This document shows positions 34,782 through 44,395 of a stretch of 64,000 bases of DNA, in pieces. A program made the translations under genes and the position numbers. Positions within the stretch are counted from its first letter, which is position 1. Each line of letters begins with the position of its first letter. The notes below the pieces were generated by a model. It was not told the origin of the DNA. It saw nothing but the letters and a program-made list of their open reading frames with translations, and searched no databases. The DNA is from Microtetraspora glauca (GTDB lineage Bacteria > Actinomycetota > Actinomycetes > Streptosporangiales > Streptosporangiaceae), in assembly GCA_001570385.1 (NCBI GenBank), contig BBYL01000008.1, positions 62,001-126,000 of the forward strand. Direction: 5' to 3'.

Positions 34782-35660
34782 ATGTCCGAATACTCCAGGC
34801 TGGCCCGGCAGATGTGGCACCAGATCGAGCCGGTGCACGCGACGCTCTACTTCTCTCCCGCGGCGTTCGACGAGGCCGCGCAGCTCGGCTACGACGTCGA
34901 GTCGCGCTGGCCGAGCTACTTCGCCTGGCGTACGGCACCGCTCGGCGCCGCGGGGCCGAAGCTGGTCGCCGCCGCCTACTACAGCTTCAGCCCGACGATG
35001 ATCGCCGAGCACGTACCGGGCATCTGGGACACGGCATCGCCCGAACAGGTGCTCCCGGCCCGGCTGCGCGCGATGGACCGCACCTTCCATGACCTCCTCG
35101 GCGACAAGATCTCCATCCCCGAGATCGCCGAAGCCGCGGAACTCGCCGTCGCGGCCGCCGAGAGCGCCGCGGTCGCCCACCGGCCCCTCGCCGCCGCCAA
35201 CCTCGACCTGCCCTGGCCCGAGGAACCGCACCTCGCGCTCTGGCAGGCGTACACCGTGTTGCGCGAGCACAGAGGCGACGGGCACCTGGCCGCTCTGGCG
35301 GCCGCCGGCCTGGACGCGTGCGAGGCGCTGGTCTCGTTCGCGGCGATCGGCGCCGCACCTGCGGCCAACTTCGAGGGACGCGGCTGGAGCGCCGAGGAAT
35401 GGGCGGCCGCCCACGACCGGCTGGCCACCCGCGGCCTGGTCGACGCGGACGGCGTCGCCACCCCGGCGGGCCGAGCGCTGCGCGACCAGGTCGAGCGGAC
35501 CACCGACGAGCTGGCCGCCGGGCCGTGGCGCTCCCTCGGAGTCGAGGCGGCGGAACGGCTCGCCCGGCTCAACCTGCCCGTCCTCGGCGCGGTGTTCGAG
35601 TCGGGGATGTTGCCGTCGGTCACCACGCTGGGCATCGGCAGCGTACGGGCACCCGAATGA
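34782..35660 (+). CDS. SCO6745 family protein (HTH_67)
   Basis: 292 residues matching the pattern of the actinobacterial SCO6745 family: LARQMWHQIEPVHATLYFSP, SYFAWRTAPLGAAGP, AAAYYSFSPTMIAEHVPGIW, and a C-terminal winged-helix-like part (WSAEEWAAAHDRLATRGLVD, ALRDQVERTTDEL). Function unknown. ATG 34782 has GGAG 7 bp upstream; GTG/ATG at 34764/34767 in frame are alternatives. Confidence 0.88.
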   Translation: MSEYSRLARQMWHQIEPVHATLYFSPAAFDEAAQLGYDVESRWPSYFAWRTAPLGAAGPKLVAAAYYSFSPTMIAEHVPGIWDTASPEQVLPARLRAMDRTFHDLLGDKISIPEIAEAAELAVAAAESAAVAHRPLAAANLDLPWPEEPHLALWQAYTVLREHRGDGHLAALAAAGLDACEALVSFAAIGAAPAANFEGRGWSAEEWAAAHDRLATRGLVDADGVATPAGRALRDQVERTTDELAAGPWRSLGVEAAERLARLNLPVLGAVFESGMLPSVTTLGIGSVRAPE

Positions 35661-35739
35661 GACCGTGACGGCTGTCCGGCGAGCAGACGCGCTCCCCTGC
35701 CGCCGAGATGCGCGAATGCGTGCGGCGGAGGGCTCTGGA

Positions 35740-36942
35740 TCACGCGGGGGCGCTCGTCGGCGCCTCCGCACGCCCGATGCTCTCCGCGGAGAGGCGTCGT
35801 TGTCCGATCAGCAGCGCGAGGACGCTCACGGAAGCTCCCACGACCCCGCAGGAGGCCGCCCAGGACTCTGAGGCGCGTTCGAGGACGGTGCCCACGGCGG
35901 TCGATCCCAACGCCATTCCGGCGGTCATCAGAGTGACCAGCCAGGCGAAGGCCTCGGTGACGGTTCCGGCCGGCGCGAGCTCTCCCACCAGGACGAAGGT
36001 CGCCGTCAGCACGGGTGCCAGGAAGAGTCCGGTGACGATCATCACGCCGGCCATGTACGGCGGGGACGGCACGAGACACAGCAGCGCGTACGCGCCCGCC
36101 AGGCCCACGGTCAGCAGCAGCGTCCGCCGGGGAAGCGAGGACGACCAGCGCACGGCTCCGTAGCCCAGACCTCCGATCAGGGCTCCCCCGGCGTTCAGAG
36201 CCAGCAGGGTGGGCGCCCCGCCCGGCACCGGGTGCTGTTCCGCGTAGGAGACCACGAGGACGTTGAGTGTGCCGATGGCCACGCCGACCCCGGTGAGGCT
36301 CCCCAGCAGGAGGACCAGACCCCGGCTGCGCAGCGGGCCGAGCCAGTCGGCGGACCGGGCCGGCGCTCTCCACCTCCGGGTGGGTGGCGCGGTGACCACC
36401 ACGAGCACTCCCAAGGCGCCCAACAACGCTCCGACCCACAGGGCGCCGATGGGCGACCCGGCGGCCACGCAGCCGGCCACGATCAGCGGACCGCCGACAA
36501 ACACCAGTTCCTGCGAGGCCGAGTCCAGGGCATAGGCCGACTCCAGCCGACCAGGGGCGACGATATGCGGCCACAGCGCTCGTAGGCAGGGTTCCAGCGG
36601 CGGGGTCGCCGCGCCCGCGAGGACCGCGCCCGCGAAGACGATCGCCGGTTCGGAGGGCGCGACCGCGATGGCGATCAGGCCGGCACCGGCCACGGCGGCG
36701 GACGGCACGAGGACGGGAACCTGGCCCGCCCTGTCCACCAGACGGCCGAGCAGTGGGCCTCCCACTGCCGCGGCGATGGCGAAGGCGCCGACCACCAGAC
36801 CGATGAGTCCGTAGGTCGCGCCTGACTGTCTGAGCACCAACGGGATCGCCAGGGCCGCCATGGCGCTGGGTAGGCGCCCGACCAGTGTTCCCACCAGCAA
36901 CCGGGTCACGTAGGGACCGCGCAGCAGACTCAGGTAGCTCAT
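35740..36942 (-). CDS. MFS transporter
   Basis: 400 residues, twelve helices; LLGRLVDRAGQVPVL is the helix 2-3 loop, EPCLRALWPHIVAPGRLESA a typical mid-protein loop of this MFS subgroup. ATG 36942 (or GTG 36945) lies 10 bp after the stop of the small upstream gene, with GGTGAGG as ribosome site, so both are one transcript. Substrate unknown. Confidence 0.9.
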   Translation of the reverse strand: MSYLSLLRGPYVTRLLVGTLVGRLPSAMAALAIPLVLRQSGATYGLIGLVVGAFAIAAAVGGPLLGRLVDRAGQVPVLVPSAAVAGAGLIAIAVAPSEPAIVFAGAVLAGAATPPLEPCLRALWPHIVAPGRLESAYALDSASQELVFVGGPLIVAGCVAAGSPIGALWVGALLGALGVLVVVTAPPTRRWRAPARSADWLGPLRSRGLVLLLGSLTGVGVAIGTLNVLVVSYAEQHPVPGGAPTLLALNAGGALIGGLGYGAVRWSSSLPRRTLLLTVGLAGAYALLCLVPSPPYMAGVMIVTGLFLAPVLTATFVLVGELAPAGTVTEAFAWLVTLMTAGMALGSTAVGTVLERASESWAASCGVVGASVSVLALLIGQRRLSAESIGRAEAPTSAPA

Positions 36943-36952
36943 CACGCGATCC

Positions 36953-37318
36953 TCACCGCCGTCGGTCGCCTTCTGCCGCGGGCCAGACTTTTTTGATCTC
37001 ATCGACCGGATACAAGGTCGTTCGGCTTTCCGTCTGCAGCTTTCGATAAAACCTGTTCATGACGACGGCGATCGGCGCGTGACGTCTGATGATCGCCGAG
37101 GCCGGCTCCGGAAGGTTTTCGGGATTCCCACCCTCGGCGAATTCCCGCACGAGCGCATTGCGGTCCGAATCCCCACACAGTGCGGTCACCAGCCAGTGGG
37201 TCAGATGAGTCACCGCATAACATCGGTCGTAACTCAGATGTTTCGCGAAGAAATCCGACTCGGCTTCCGAGAGATCGAATCGAGAGCTCATGTCCGGGCT
37301 ACCCGTGGACAGCTTCAC
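36953..37318 (-). CDS. Low-GC hypothetical protein upstream of MFS gene
   Basis: 121 residues, unknown. Mixed helical protein (SEAESDFFAKHLSYDRCYAV, HLTHWLVTALCGDSDRNALV, APIAVVMNRFYRKLQT). GC content is near 55-60 percent and codons such as AAA, ATA, TTT and TCT occur, unlike the flanking genes, which suggests recent acquisition. The start may be ATG 37318 or 37291; neither has a good ribosome site. Ends 10 bp before the MFS start. It adjoins a RepSA gene scar. Confidence 0.7.
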   Translation of the reverse strand: MKLSTGSPDMSSRFDLSEAESDFFAKHLSYDRCYAVTHLTHWLVTALCGDSDRNALVREFAEGGNPENLPEPASAIIRRHAPIAVVMNRFYRKLQTESRTTLYPVDEIKKVWPAAEGDRRR

Positions 37319-37377
37319 GGCGTACCGACCTCGGCCCTTCGGGTGATCTTCGCGGAGAGGTGATCGCAGCCGAGCCT

Positions 37378-37432
37378 ACCGTCACAGATCATGCGTTATG
37401 CCGGGAGTGGACACGGCACGGGGAGCATTTCC
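37378..37432 (+). pseudogene. Remnant of a RepSA-type replication gene
   Basis: The stretch matches the 3' part of the intact replication initiator at 63010-63070 almost base for base: GCGTTATGCCGGGAG is identical in both, and so is CGGCACGGGGAGCA, in the same order and nearly the same spacing, with ACCGT-ACA-ATCA in front. One single-base and one 5-6-base deletion break the frame. The rest of 37319-37580 shows no gene. Confidence 0.75.
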
Positions 37433-37580
37433 GCGCGAATGCCCCCATATCGTCTCCGCCACTCGCTGGATCAGTCGGGAGTGGAAGCGGCAGCGTGTGC
37501 ACGATGCTTGACGAGTGCGCCGGGCAGCGGGAGATGAACCGTTCGTCGGGGAGCCACGCGTCCGCGGCGGGGACGGCCTG

Positions 37581-38555
37581 TCAGGGCGCGTAGAGAGCGG
37601 CCAGGGCTTTCGCGGTTTCGGCCAGCTTCCGCCGGAGCTCGGCGGGCTCCAGGACCTCGACCTCGGCCCCGAGCTTGAGGAACTCCGTCTGCGCGTGCGT
37701 CAGCGACTCGATCGGCACCGTGGCCGTGCTCCAGCCCCGATCGTCGAGCACGCCGGCCGTCTCATCCACGGCACTGATCACGGCCGAGCTCATCAGGTCG
37801 CGGAGCCGTTCCCGCCCTTCCGGTGACAGGCGGATCACCGCGTGGCCCTGGAACAGCCGCGACCGGAAGTCCACCAGATGCTCGCGCCAGTATCCGACCA
37901 GGTCGAAGCCGTCCGGACGCTCGAACGTCTCGTCCGTCACCCGCAGGTCGAGGATCTGGTTGACCCGGTAGGTCCGCATCGCGCCCTCGCATCGGGCCAC
38001 GAGGTACCACTTCCCACCCTTCAGGACCAGCCCGTACGGCTCCAGCGTTCTCTCGACCTCGGACGGCGCGGCCCACCGTCGATAGAGCACGTGAAGGACG
38101 CGCTTGTTCCAGACGGCCTCGGCCACCTCGGGGAGGTGGGGTGCCCGATCGCCGTCGTGATACCAGCCGGGCGCGTCGAGGTGGAAGTGCTCCCGTACGC
38201 GCCGGGCCCCCTCACGCAGAGCGGGCGGGAGGGCGGCCTCGATCTTGAGCTCGGCGGCCGCCGCCAGCGCGCCGAGGCCGAGTTCGGCGGCCGGTCCCGG
38301 CAGTCCGGCCAGGAACAGCGCCTCGGCCTCCTGAGCCGTCAGTCCGGTCAGTTTGGTGCGGAACCCGTCGAGAAGCCGGTAGCCACCCTGGTGTCCGGCA
38401 TCGCCGTACAAGGGGATGCCGGCGGTGTGCAGCGACTCGACGTCGCGATAGATCGTACGGACGCTGACCTCAAGGTCGTCCGCGAGTTGCCGGGCCGTCA
38501 GGCGGCCGCGCGACTGGAGCAGCAGGAGGATCGACAGCAGCCGAGAAGCTCGCAT
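37581..38555 (-). CDS. WYL-domain transcriptional regulator (YafY type)
   Basis: 324 residues: N-terminal HTH_11 ([40 protein letters not shown]), WYL domain (about 140-225, with [19 protein letters not shown]) and C-terminal WCX extension. ATG 38555 chosen (MRASRLL). Divergent from two small genes, with a perfect dyad directly upstream of its start, so autoregulation is likely. Confidence 0.92.
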   Translation of the reverse strand: MRASRLLSILLLLQSRGRLTARQLADDLEVSVRTIYRDVESLHTAGIPLYGDAGHQGGYRLLDGFRTKLTGLTAQEAEALFLAGLPGPAAELGLGALAAAAELKIEAALPPALREGARRVREHFHLDAPGWYHDGDRAPHLPEVAEAVWNKRVLHVLYRRWAAPSEVERTLEPYGLVLKGGKWYLVARCEGAMRTYRVNQILDLRVTDETFERPDGFDLVGYWREHLVDFRSRLFQGHAVIRLSPEGRERLRDLMSSAVISAVDETAGVLDDRGWSTATVPIESLTHAQTEFLKLGAEVEVLEPAELRRKLAETAKALAALYAP

Positions 38556-38558
38556 CCG

Positions 38559-38575
38559 CTGACAATACGTGTCAG
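38559..38575. promoter_or_regulatory. Candidate WYL-regulator operator
   Basis: CTGACA-ATACG-TGTCAG, perfect 6-bp arms with a 5-bp centre, 4 bp upstream of the WYL regulator ATG and 24 bp upstream of the divergent gene, so it can act on both. Confidence 0.65.
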
Positions 38576-38598
38576 TGGACGCGCCATACGGTCCGTTC

Positions 38599-39072
38599 AT
38601 GGCATTCATCGAGAAGAACATGCGGCCGCTCGACCCCGTGGTCGTCGGCGGCCGCCCCTACAAGCGTTACCACGTCGACCTGCCCGGCCACGAGATCGAG
38701 CCCGAGGTCGAGAAGGCCGCCTACGAGTTCCTGCCGCGCCTCGTGCCCATGCCCGCCGACGACTCCCCGGCCGGCTGGATCGTCCTCCACAGGGGTGCGG
38801 ACACCGGCGCCTACCTGCTCGCGTACACCTGGGCCTGGGACAACGTGGTCGAGGTGCACACGGCCGCCGCCGGTCAACCCGCCGTCGGCTGCCCCGACGA
38901 GGACCCCTCGCACTTCGTGCCCGAGACGCGACGGTGGGCCGGATGCGTGTGGGAGTTGCCCGCGCTGGAGTACGAGCGAGCCGCCTGGGTTCGCCACATG
39001 TTCGTCCCGAACACCCCTGACCTCGACGGATATCTCGCGGACTCGCGCTCGGAAGGACCGGTTGGCCTGTGA
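38599..39072 (+). CDS. Hypothetical protein, WYL-regulator neighbour
   Basis: 157 residues, not recognised by name. Recurrent features: [70 protein letters not shown]. The fold is probably alpha+beta and soluble. ATG 38599 was taken; a GTG at 38569 in frame would overlap the operator. Its stop overlaps the next gene by 4 bp. Confidence 0.8.
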   Translation: MAFIEKNMRPLDPVVVGGRPYKRYHVDLPGHEIEPEVEKAAYEFLPRLVPMPADDSPAGWIVLHRGADTGAYLLAYTWAWDNVVEVHTAAAGQPAVGCPDEDPSHFVPETRRWAGCVWELPALEYERAAWVRHMFVPNTPDLDGYLADSRSEGPVGL

Positions 39073-39521
39073 ACGACTTCGACTTCTACATCGGCACCTG
39101 GGACGTGGCCAACCGCAGGCTCCTGAAGCGAGGTGTCGGCTGCACCGAATGGGAGGAGTTTCCCGGGAGGTCCGTCTCGCACACCGTGTTCGGCGGCGCG
39201 GGCAACTTCGACGAGATCACCTTCCCGACCAAGGACTTCGACGGCGCGACGATTCGCCTGTACAACGCCGAGCGGGACGAGTGGTCCCTCCACTGGATCA
39301 ACAGCATGCGCGGCCTCGACCCCGTTCCGGTCGTCGGCCGGTTCGTCGACGGGGTCGGCACGTTCTACTCCGACGACACCGACGACGGCCGCCCGATCCG
39401 GGTACGGTTCACCTGGTCCGAGATCACGGCGGATTCATGCCGGTGGGAGCAGGCGTTCTCCTACGACGGCGAGCAGTCCTGGGAGACCAACTGGATCATG
39501 GAATCCACCCGCGTCTCCTGA
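39069..39521 (+). CDS. Small calycin-like protein (DUF1579-like)
   Basis: 150 residues, beta-rich: FDFYIGTWDVANRRLLKRG, WEEFPGRSVSHTVFGGAGNF, ATIRLYNAERDEWSLHWINS, GVGTFYSDDTDDGRPIRVRF. The GTWDV opening and the repeating beta pattern fit the lipocalin/calycin-like DUF1579 group. GTG 39069 overlaps the upstream stop. Ligand unknown; both genes likely answer to the WYL regulator. Confidence 0.8.
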   Translation: MNDFDFYIGTWDVANRRLLKRGVGCTEWEEFPGRSVSHTVFGGAGNFDEITFPTKDFDGATIRLYNAERDEWSLHWINSMRGLDPVPVVGRFVDGVGTFYSDDTDDGRPIRVRFTWSEITADSCRWEQAFSYDGEQSWETNWIMESTRVS

Positions 39522-39612
39522 CCGCACCACAGGCCGGGAGCCGTGACGTGATCAGCGAGAACGTCGGCGGCGACAGCGCGCGGACACTCGCGGCGGCCTC
39601 CGATTCCGCCGG

Positions 39613-40632
39613 TCAGAGCCTGATGCGGGCCGCGACCGGCAGATGGTCGCTGCCGGTGGCCGGCAGGGTCCAGGTGGAGGTGGGCGTCGCCGCGCGCGCC
39701 ATGACATGGTCGATCCGAGCGAGGGGGAAGGCCGCGGGCCAGCTGAACCCGAAGCCTTCTTCCGCCGGGATCATGCGCGAGGTGACCGGGGCCAGGCCGC
39801 GGTCATCGAGGGTGCTGTTGAGATCGCCCAGCAGGATGACCGTGTCCAGCTTCTCCGCCGCGATGGCCCGCCCCAACGCGACGGCGCTCGCGTCCCTCCG
39901 GCCGGAGCTGAAACCGTCCAGTCGAACGCGGACCGAGGGCAGGTGGGCGACGTACACGGCCAGGTCACCGGAGGGCGCGCGTACGGTGGACCGCAACCCG
40001 CGGCTCCAGTCGCCTTCGATGCCATCCGGCCTGATGTCCACCGGCCGGGCGTCGACAAGGGGATACCTCGACCAGAGCCCGACGGTCCCCACGACGGCAC
40101 GGTAGGGATGGTCGGCCGCGAGAGCGGCCTCGTAGACGGGCAGGGCGGCGGGCGTCAGTTCCTCGAGAGCGACGAGGTCGGCTCCGGCCTGGGTCAGGGC
40201 GCGCGCGGTACCCGCGGGATCGGGATTCTCGTCACTGACGTTGTGCTGGAGCACGGTCAGATCATGTGACGTTCCCCGGTCCGCGGACGGCACAAGCCCA
40301 CCGAAGAGGGCGATCCAGGCCGCTGCGGGCAGCACCGCGGCCGCCGCCGCGATGGCCGAGCGGCGCAGCATCGCCAGGCAGAGCAGCACGGGAACGGCCA
40401 GGCCGAGCCAGGGAAGGAACGTCTCCAGAAGGCTCCCGAGATTGCCCACGGTGTTCGGCACGGCGGCGTGGAAGACCAGGAGTCCGGCGACCAGGACGGA
40501 ACCCGACGCGAGGACCCGCCCACGGGTCCATGGCGTGCCGCCTTGCCCGTCCGCGCCCACGCGCCGTCGGCCGATGCGACGACGTCGCCCCTCAGCGGTC
40601 ACGGTCCTCCCCTGCCTCGCGACTCCCTCCAT
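39613..40632 (-). CDS. Membrane endonuclease/exonuclease/phosphatase family protein
   Basis: 339 residues. Basic N-terminus, three membrane helices (about 35-130: VLASGSVLVAGLLVFHAAVP and two more), then an extracytoplasmic EEP domain: LTVLQHNVSDENPD (Asn), LVALEELTP (metal Glu), VYVAHLPSVR, VILLGDLNSTLDD (Asp/Asn), TGSDHLPVAARI (Asp-His). Full catalytic set is present. Substrate may be nucleic acid or a phospholipid headgroup; UspA-like vectors of this kind are common in actinobacteria. Confidence 0.9.
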   Translation of the reverse strand: MEGVARQGRTVTAEGRRRRIGRRRVGADGQGGTPWTRGRVLASGSVLVAGLLVFHAAVPNTVGNLGSLLETFLPWLGLAVPVLLCLAMLRRSAIAAAAAVLPAAAWIALFGGLVPSADRGTSHDLTVLQHNVSDENPDPAGTARALTQAGADLVALEELTPAALPVYEAALAADHPYRAVVGTVGLWSRYPLVDARPVDIRPDGIEGDWSRGLRSTVRAPSGDLAVYVAHLPSVRVRLDGFSSGRRDASAVALGRAIAAEKLDTVILLGDLNSTLDDRGLAPVTSRMIPAEEGFGFSWPAAFPLARIDHVMARAATPTSTWTLPATGSDHLPVAARIRL

Positions 40633-40716
40633 CGTGATCGATTCTCGTCGCGGCACGCTCCTGCCGTACGCCCACGCCGCCCATCTCTCGCAGGCCACCG
40701 CCGTTCGGCAGGCCGC

Positions 40717-41880
40717 TCAGACCACCTGCCTGCCGCGCCGCCAGACCGCGGAGACCAGAGGGACACCGGGGCGGTAGGCGAGGTGGACGTGTGAAGGCGC
40801 GTCCAGAAGGACCAGGTCGGCCCGCGCACCCTCCGTGATCCGCCCCACGTCGGTGCGGCGCAGGGCTCGCGCGCCGCCGAGTGTGGCGGACCACACCGCC
40901 TCATCGGGTGTCATCCCCATCTCCCGCACCGCCACCGCGACGCAGAACGGCATGCTCGTGGTGAAGCTCGAACCCGGGTTGCAGTCGGTGGACAACGCCA
41001 CCGTCACCCCCGCGTCGAGCAGCCGTCGAGCATCCGGGTAGGGCGCCCTGGTGGAGAACTCGGCCCCCGGCAGCAGCGTGGCGACGGTGGTCCCGGAGGC
41101 GAGGGCGGCCACGTCGGCGTCCGTCAGATGCGTGCAGTGGTCCGCGGAGGCGGCGCCCAGCTCGACGGCGAGCCGCACCCCCGGCCCGTGGCCGAGCTGG
41201 TTCGCGTGGATCCGGGGAACCAGGCCGCGCTTGACGCCGCTCTCCAGCACGGCCCGCGCCTGGTCGCCGTCGAACGCCCCCCGCTCGCAGAAGACGTCCA
41301 CCCAGCGGGCGTACGGCGCGCAGGCGTCGAGCATCGCCCCGGTCACCAGCTCCACGTACGCGTCGGCCGTGTACTCGGCGGGGACGACGTGCGCGCCCAG
41401 GTAGGTCACCTCGTCGGTGTGCGCGGCGGCGATCCTGAGGGAACGCGCCTCGTCCTCGACGGTGAGCCCGTAGCCGGACTTGCACTCCATGACGGTGGTG
41501 CCCTGGCGCAGCGCCTCGGCCATCAGACGGGCCACGCCCGCCGACAGCTCCGCGTCGCTCGCCGCCCGGGTGGCCGCCACCGTCGTGCGGATCCCGCCCG
41601 CCGTGTACGGCAGGCCGGACATGCGCGCGTCGAACTCGGCGGTCCGGTCGCCCGCGAAGACGAGGTGGGCGTGCGAGTCGACGAAGCCGGGGATCACGGC
41701 CCGGCCGCCGGCGTCGTACGCGTCGTCGGCGGCCGGAGCACGCGACGCCGGTCCGACCCAGACCACCTCCTCGCCCGAGACCACGACGGCGGCGTCCGTG
41801 GCGATGCCGAGGGGGCCGTTCCCGAGCGAGGGGTCGTTGGTGACCAGGCTCCCGATTCCGGTGATCAGCAGGGAGCCCAT
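40717..41880 (-). CDS. hutI: Imidazolonepropionase
   Basis: 387 residues, amidohydrolase superfamily. Metal-binding [10 protein letters not shown] after strand 1, [19 protein letters not shown]-like [14 protein letters not shown] and DHCTHL, final Asp in [10 protein letters not shown]. Opens imidazolonepropionate to N-formimidoyl-L-glutamate, the third step of histidine breakdown, in the cytoplasm. ATG 41880 overlaps the hutF stop by one base (GTG 41883 is an alternative). Last gene of the hut operon. Confidence 0.95.
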   Translation of the reverse strand: MGSLLITGIGSLVTNDPSLGNGPLGIATDAAVVVSGEEVVWVGPASRAPAADDAYDAGGRAVIPGFVDSHAHLVFAGDRTAEFDARMSGLPYTAGGIRTTVAATRAASDAELSAGVARLMAEALRQGTTVMECKSGYGLTVEDEARSLRIAAAHTDEVTYLGAHVVPAEYTADAYVELVTGAMLDACAPYARWVDVFCERGAFDGDQARAVLESGVKRGLVPRIHANQLGHGPGVRLAVELGAASADHCTHLTDADVAALASGTTVATLLPGAEFSTRAPYPDARRLLDAGVTVALSTDCNPGSSFTTSMPFCVAVAVREMGMTPDEAVWSATLGGARALRRTDVGRITEGARADLVLLDAPSHVHLAYRPGVPLVSAVWRRGRQVV

Positions 41881-43199
41881 CACGCCACCGCCCCGGCTAC
41901 GGCCGCGCGAAGCTCGCCCGGCACGTCCGGCACGAGCCTGTGCACGCCGTGCCGTACGATCACGCGGCCTCCGGCGACGACGTCGGTGACATCGGCGGCG
42001 GTGGCGGCGAAGACCGCGGTCTCCAGACCCTGCGAAGGACCGGCGGTGCGGACGGAGTCGAGGGAGACGGTGACGAGATCCGCGAACGCGCCGACCTCTA
42101 TCCGGCCGGCGTCCGGCCAGCCGAGCGACGCGTGGCCGTCGGCGGTGGCCGCCCGCAGCAGGGCGGCGGCCGTCCAGTGCCCCCGGCGGCGGGTGCGCAG
42201 CCGTTCGTTCAGCTCCATCGCGCGGGCCTCCTCGAACAGGTCGATGACGGCCTGGCTGTCACTGCCGAGCGACAGCGGCGACCCCGCCTCCTGGACGTCG
42301 CGTGCGGGCCCGATCCCGTCGGCGAGATCCCGCTCGGTGGTGGGGCACATGCACACCGTGGTCGCCGAGCCGCCGAGCAGCGCGATGTCCTCGGGCGTGA
42401 GGTGGGTGGCGTGCACGGCCGTGGCACGCGGGCCCAGCACCCCGTGGTCGGCGAGGAGGCGGGTCGGCGTCACACCGTACGCGTCAAGGCACGCCTCGTT
42501 CTCGGCGGGCTGCTCCGACACGTGCGCGTGGATCGGCGCCCGCCTCTCCTCGGCCCACCGGGCGACGACGCCGAGGCCGGCGGCGGGCACCGCGCGGACG
42601 GAGTGCACCGCCGCGCCGATGCGGGCGTGGTCCCGGTCCTTGAGTGCGGAGACCCGCTCGGCCCAGGCGTCCGCGGAGCCGTCGCTGAACCTGAGCTGGG
42701 TCTCGTCGGGCGGGAGGCCGAAGCCGGACGACAGGTAGCACGCGTCGAGCAGGGTGATCCTGATGCCGGCCTGCTCCGCCGCCTCGATCAGCGCCTCACC
42801 CATCGCGTTGGGGTCGCCGTAGGCCACGCCCCCGGGAGCGTGATGGAGGTAGTGGAACTCGCCGACGCAGGTGATCCCCGCCAGCGCCATCTCGGCGTAG
42901 ACGGCTCGCGCGAGCTGGAGGTACCGGTCCGGCGTGAGGGCGGCCGCCACGCGGTACATCGTCTCCCGCCAGGTCCAGAACGTGCCGCTGCCGGCCTGGG
43001 TGGCCCCGCGCAACGCCCGGTGGAACGCGTGGGAGTGGCCGTTGGCGAGCCCGGGAAGGACCAGGCCGTCCAGGACGACCGCGTCGCCGGGGGCGGCGGA
43101 CGGCCGGAGCGCGGTGATCCGCCCGCCGGTGACCTCGATGAGGACGTCGTGTTCCAGCGCGCCCGTCCAGGCGTGCCTGGCCCAGAAACGGCCGTTCAC
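41880..43199 (-). CDS. hutF: Formimidoylglutamate deiminase
   Basis: 439 residues, amidohydrolase fold: [15 protein letters not shown] (metal HxH), [36 protein letters not shown], and [17 protein letters not shown] (Asp). Converts N-formimidoylglutamate to N-formylglutamate and ammonia, the HutF branch. GTG 43199 overlaps the amidase stop by 4 bp; the longer frame upstream is a shadow of that gene. Confidence 0.95.
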   Translation of the reverse strand: MNGRFWARHAWTGALEHDVLIEVTGGRITALRPSAAPGDAVVLDGLVLPGLANGHSHAFHRALRGATQAGSGTFWTWRETMYRVAAALTPDRYLQLARAVYAEMALAGITCVGEFHYLHHAPGGVAYGDPNAMGEALIEAAEQAGIRITLLDACYLSSGFGLPPDETQLRFSDGSADAWAERVSALKDRDHARIGAAVHSVRAVPAAGLGVVARWAEERRAPIHAHVSEQPAENEACLDAYGVTPTRLLADHGVLGPRATAVHATHLTPEDIALLGGSATTVCMCPTTERDLADGIGPARDVQEAGSPLSLGSDSQAVIDLFEEARAMELNERLRTRRRGHWTAAALLRAATADGHASLGWPDAGRIEVGAFADLVTVSLDSVRTAGPSQGLETAVFAATAADVTDVVAGGRVIVRHGVHRLVPDVPGELRAAVAGAVA

Positions 43200-44395
43200 G
43201 CGGCCTCCCGCAGCAGGTCTTCGAGGACGTGCGCCAGCGCGGCGACCCCGGCGAGGCAGTCGGCCTCCTCGGCGTGCTCGTCCGGGCAGTGCGACGCCCC
43301 GGTCGGGTTGCGCACGAAAAGCATGGCCGTGGGGAGGGCGGAGGCGAGGATGCCCGCGTCGTGCCCGGCACCGGTGGGAAGAACCGGCACTCCCCCGAGC
43401 AGCCCGACCAGGTGGTCCCTGAGCCGCCCGTCGAACTCGACGAGCGGTGTGTAGGACTCTCGGGTCACCGTCGCCCGCGACTCGTGAGTGATCTCTTTCA
43501 CCAGCATGTCGAGCGTGGCGGCGTCCGGGGCGCGGGAGTCGAGCCACGCGGTGACCCGGGAGGGGATGGCGTTGGTGCCGTTGGGCTCGACGGAGACCTT
43601 GCCGAACGTGGCGAGGGCCCCGGCGCGCTCCGCCTGCCCGCGCGCCTTGAGAACCGCGGCCGCGAAGGCGAGCATCGGGTCGTGGCGATCCTCCAGGCGG
43701 GTGGTCCCCGCGTGGTTGGCCTGGCCCTGGAAGTCGAACCGCCAGCGGCCGTGCGGCCAGATCGACGACGCCACCCCGACCTGGGCGTCGCCCAGGTTCC
43801 TGCCCTGCTCGACGTGGAGCTCGACGAAGGCGGCGACCCTGGCCAGCCGATCGTCGTCGCGGCCGATCGCGTCGGGGTCGTGTCCCGCGCGCTCCATGGC
43901 GGTGCCGAGGGTGACGCCGCGGTCATCCTTGAGTTCCCGCGCCTGGCCGGGGTCGAGGACACCGGTCATGAGCCGCGACCCGACGCAGGCCACGCCGAAC
44001 CTGGCGCCCTCCTCGTCGCTGAAGTTGCCGATCGCGAGCGGCCGTCCGCCCGTCACCCCGCGCGCCCTCAGCGCGTCCAGCGCCGCGAAGGCCGAGATGA
44101 CACCGAGCGGCCCGTCGTACGCCCCGCCGTCGGGCACCGAGTCCAGGTGGGAGCCGGTGACGACGGCGCCACCCGCCGCCGGGTCACCCCACCAGGCCCA
44201 CTGGTTGCCGTTCCGGTCGACCTCGTAGGTCAGGCCGCGCCGCCGCGCCTGCTCCTCGAACCATGCGCGGCAGTCGGCGTCGGCGGCCGTCCACGCGTGA
44301 CGGCGGTAGCCGCCCGTCGTGCCGTGACGGCCCACCGGCAGGAGCTCACGCCACATCAGGCGGAAGTCGTCCTCCACCTGTCCGGGATCGATCAC
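43196..44395 (-). CDS. M20 amidase of the hydantoinase/carbamoylase family (hut operon)
   Basis: 399 residues. M20 dinuclear metal site: [20 protein letters not shown] (His, Asp), [18 protein letters not shown] (Glu pair), FVELHVEQG (His), and a late [13 protein letters not shown] (His). Such proteins are annotated as allantoate amidohydrolases, but here it sits between hutU and hutF with GTGA overlaps on both sides. The pathway needs something to hydrolyse N-formylglutamate after HutF, and no HutG is present, so this enzyme is the likely deformylase. That role is inference. Confidence 0.9.
   Translation of the reverse strand: MIDPGQVEDDFRLMWRELLPVGRHGTTGGYRRHAWTAADADCRAWFEEQARRRGLTYEVDRNGNQWAWWGDPAAGGAVVTGSHLDSVPDGGAYDGPLGVISAFAALDALRARGVTGGRPLAIGNFSDEEGARFGVACVGSRLMTGVLDPGQARELKDDRGVTLGTAMERAGHDPDAIGRDDDRLARVAAFVELHVEQGRNLGDAQVGVASSIWPHGRWRFDFQGQANHAGTTRLEDRHDPMLAFAAAVLKARGQAERAGALATFGKVSVEPNGTNAIPSRVTAWLDSRAPDAATLDMLVKEITHESRATVTRESYTPLVEFDGRLRDHLVGLLGGVPVLPTGAGHDAGILASALPTAMLFVRNPTGASHCPDEHAEEADCLAGVAALAHVLEDLLREAA

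Noticed and set aside
41128..43454. Long plus-strand frames over the hut genes
   Set aside because: Antisense to hutI, hutF and the amidase, which have full catalytic motifs.
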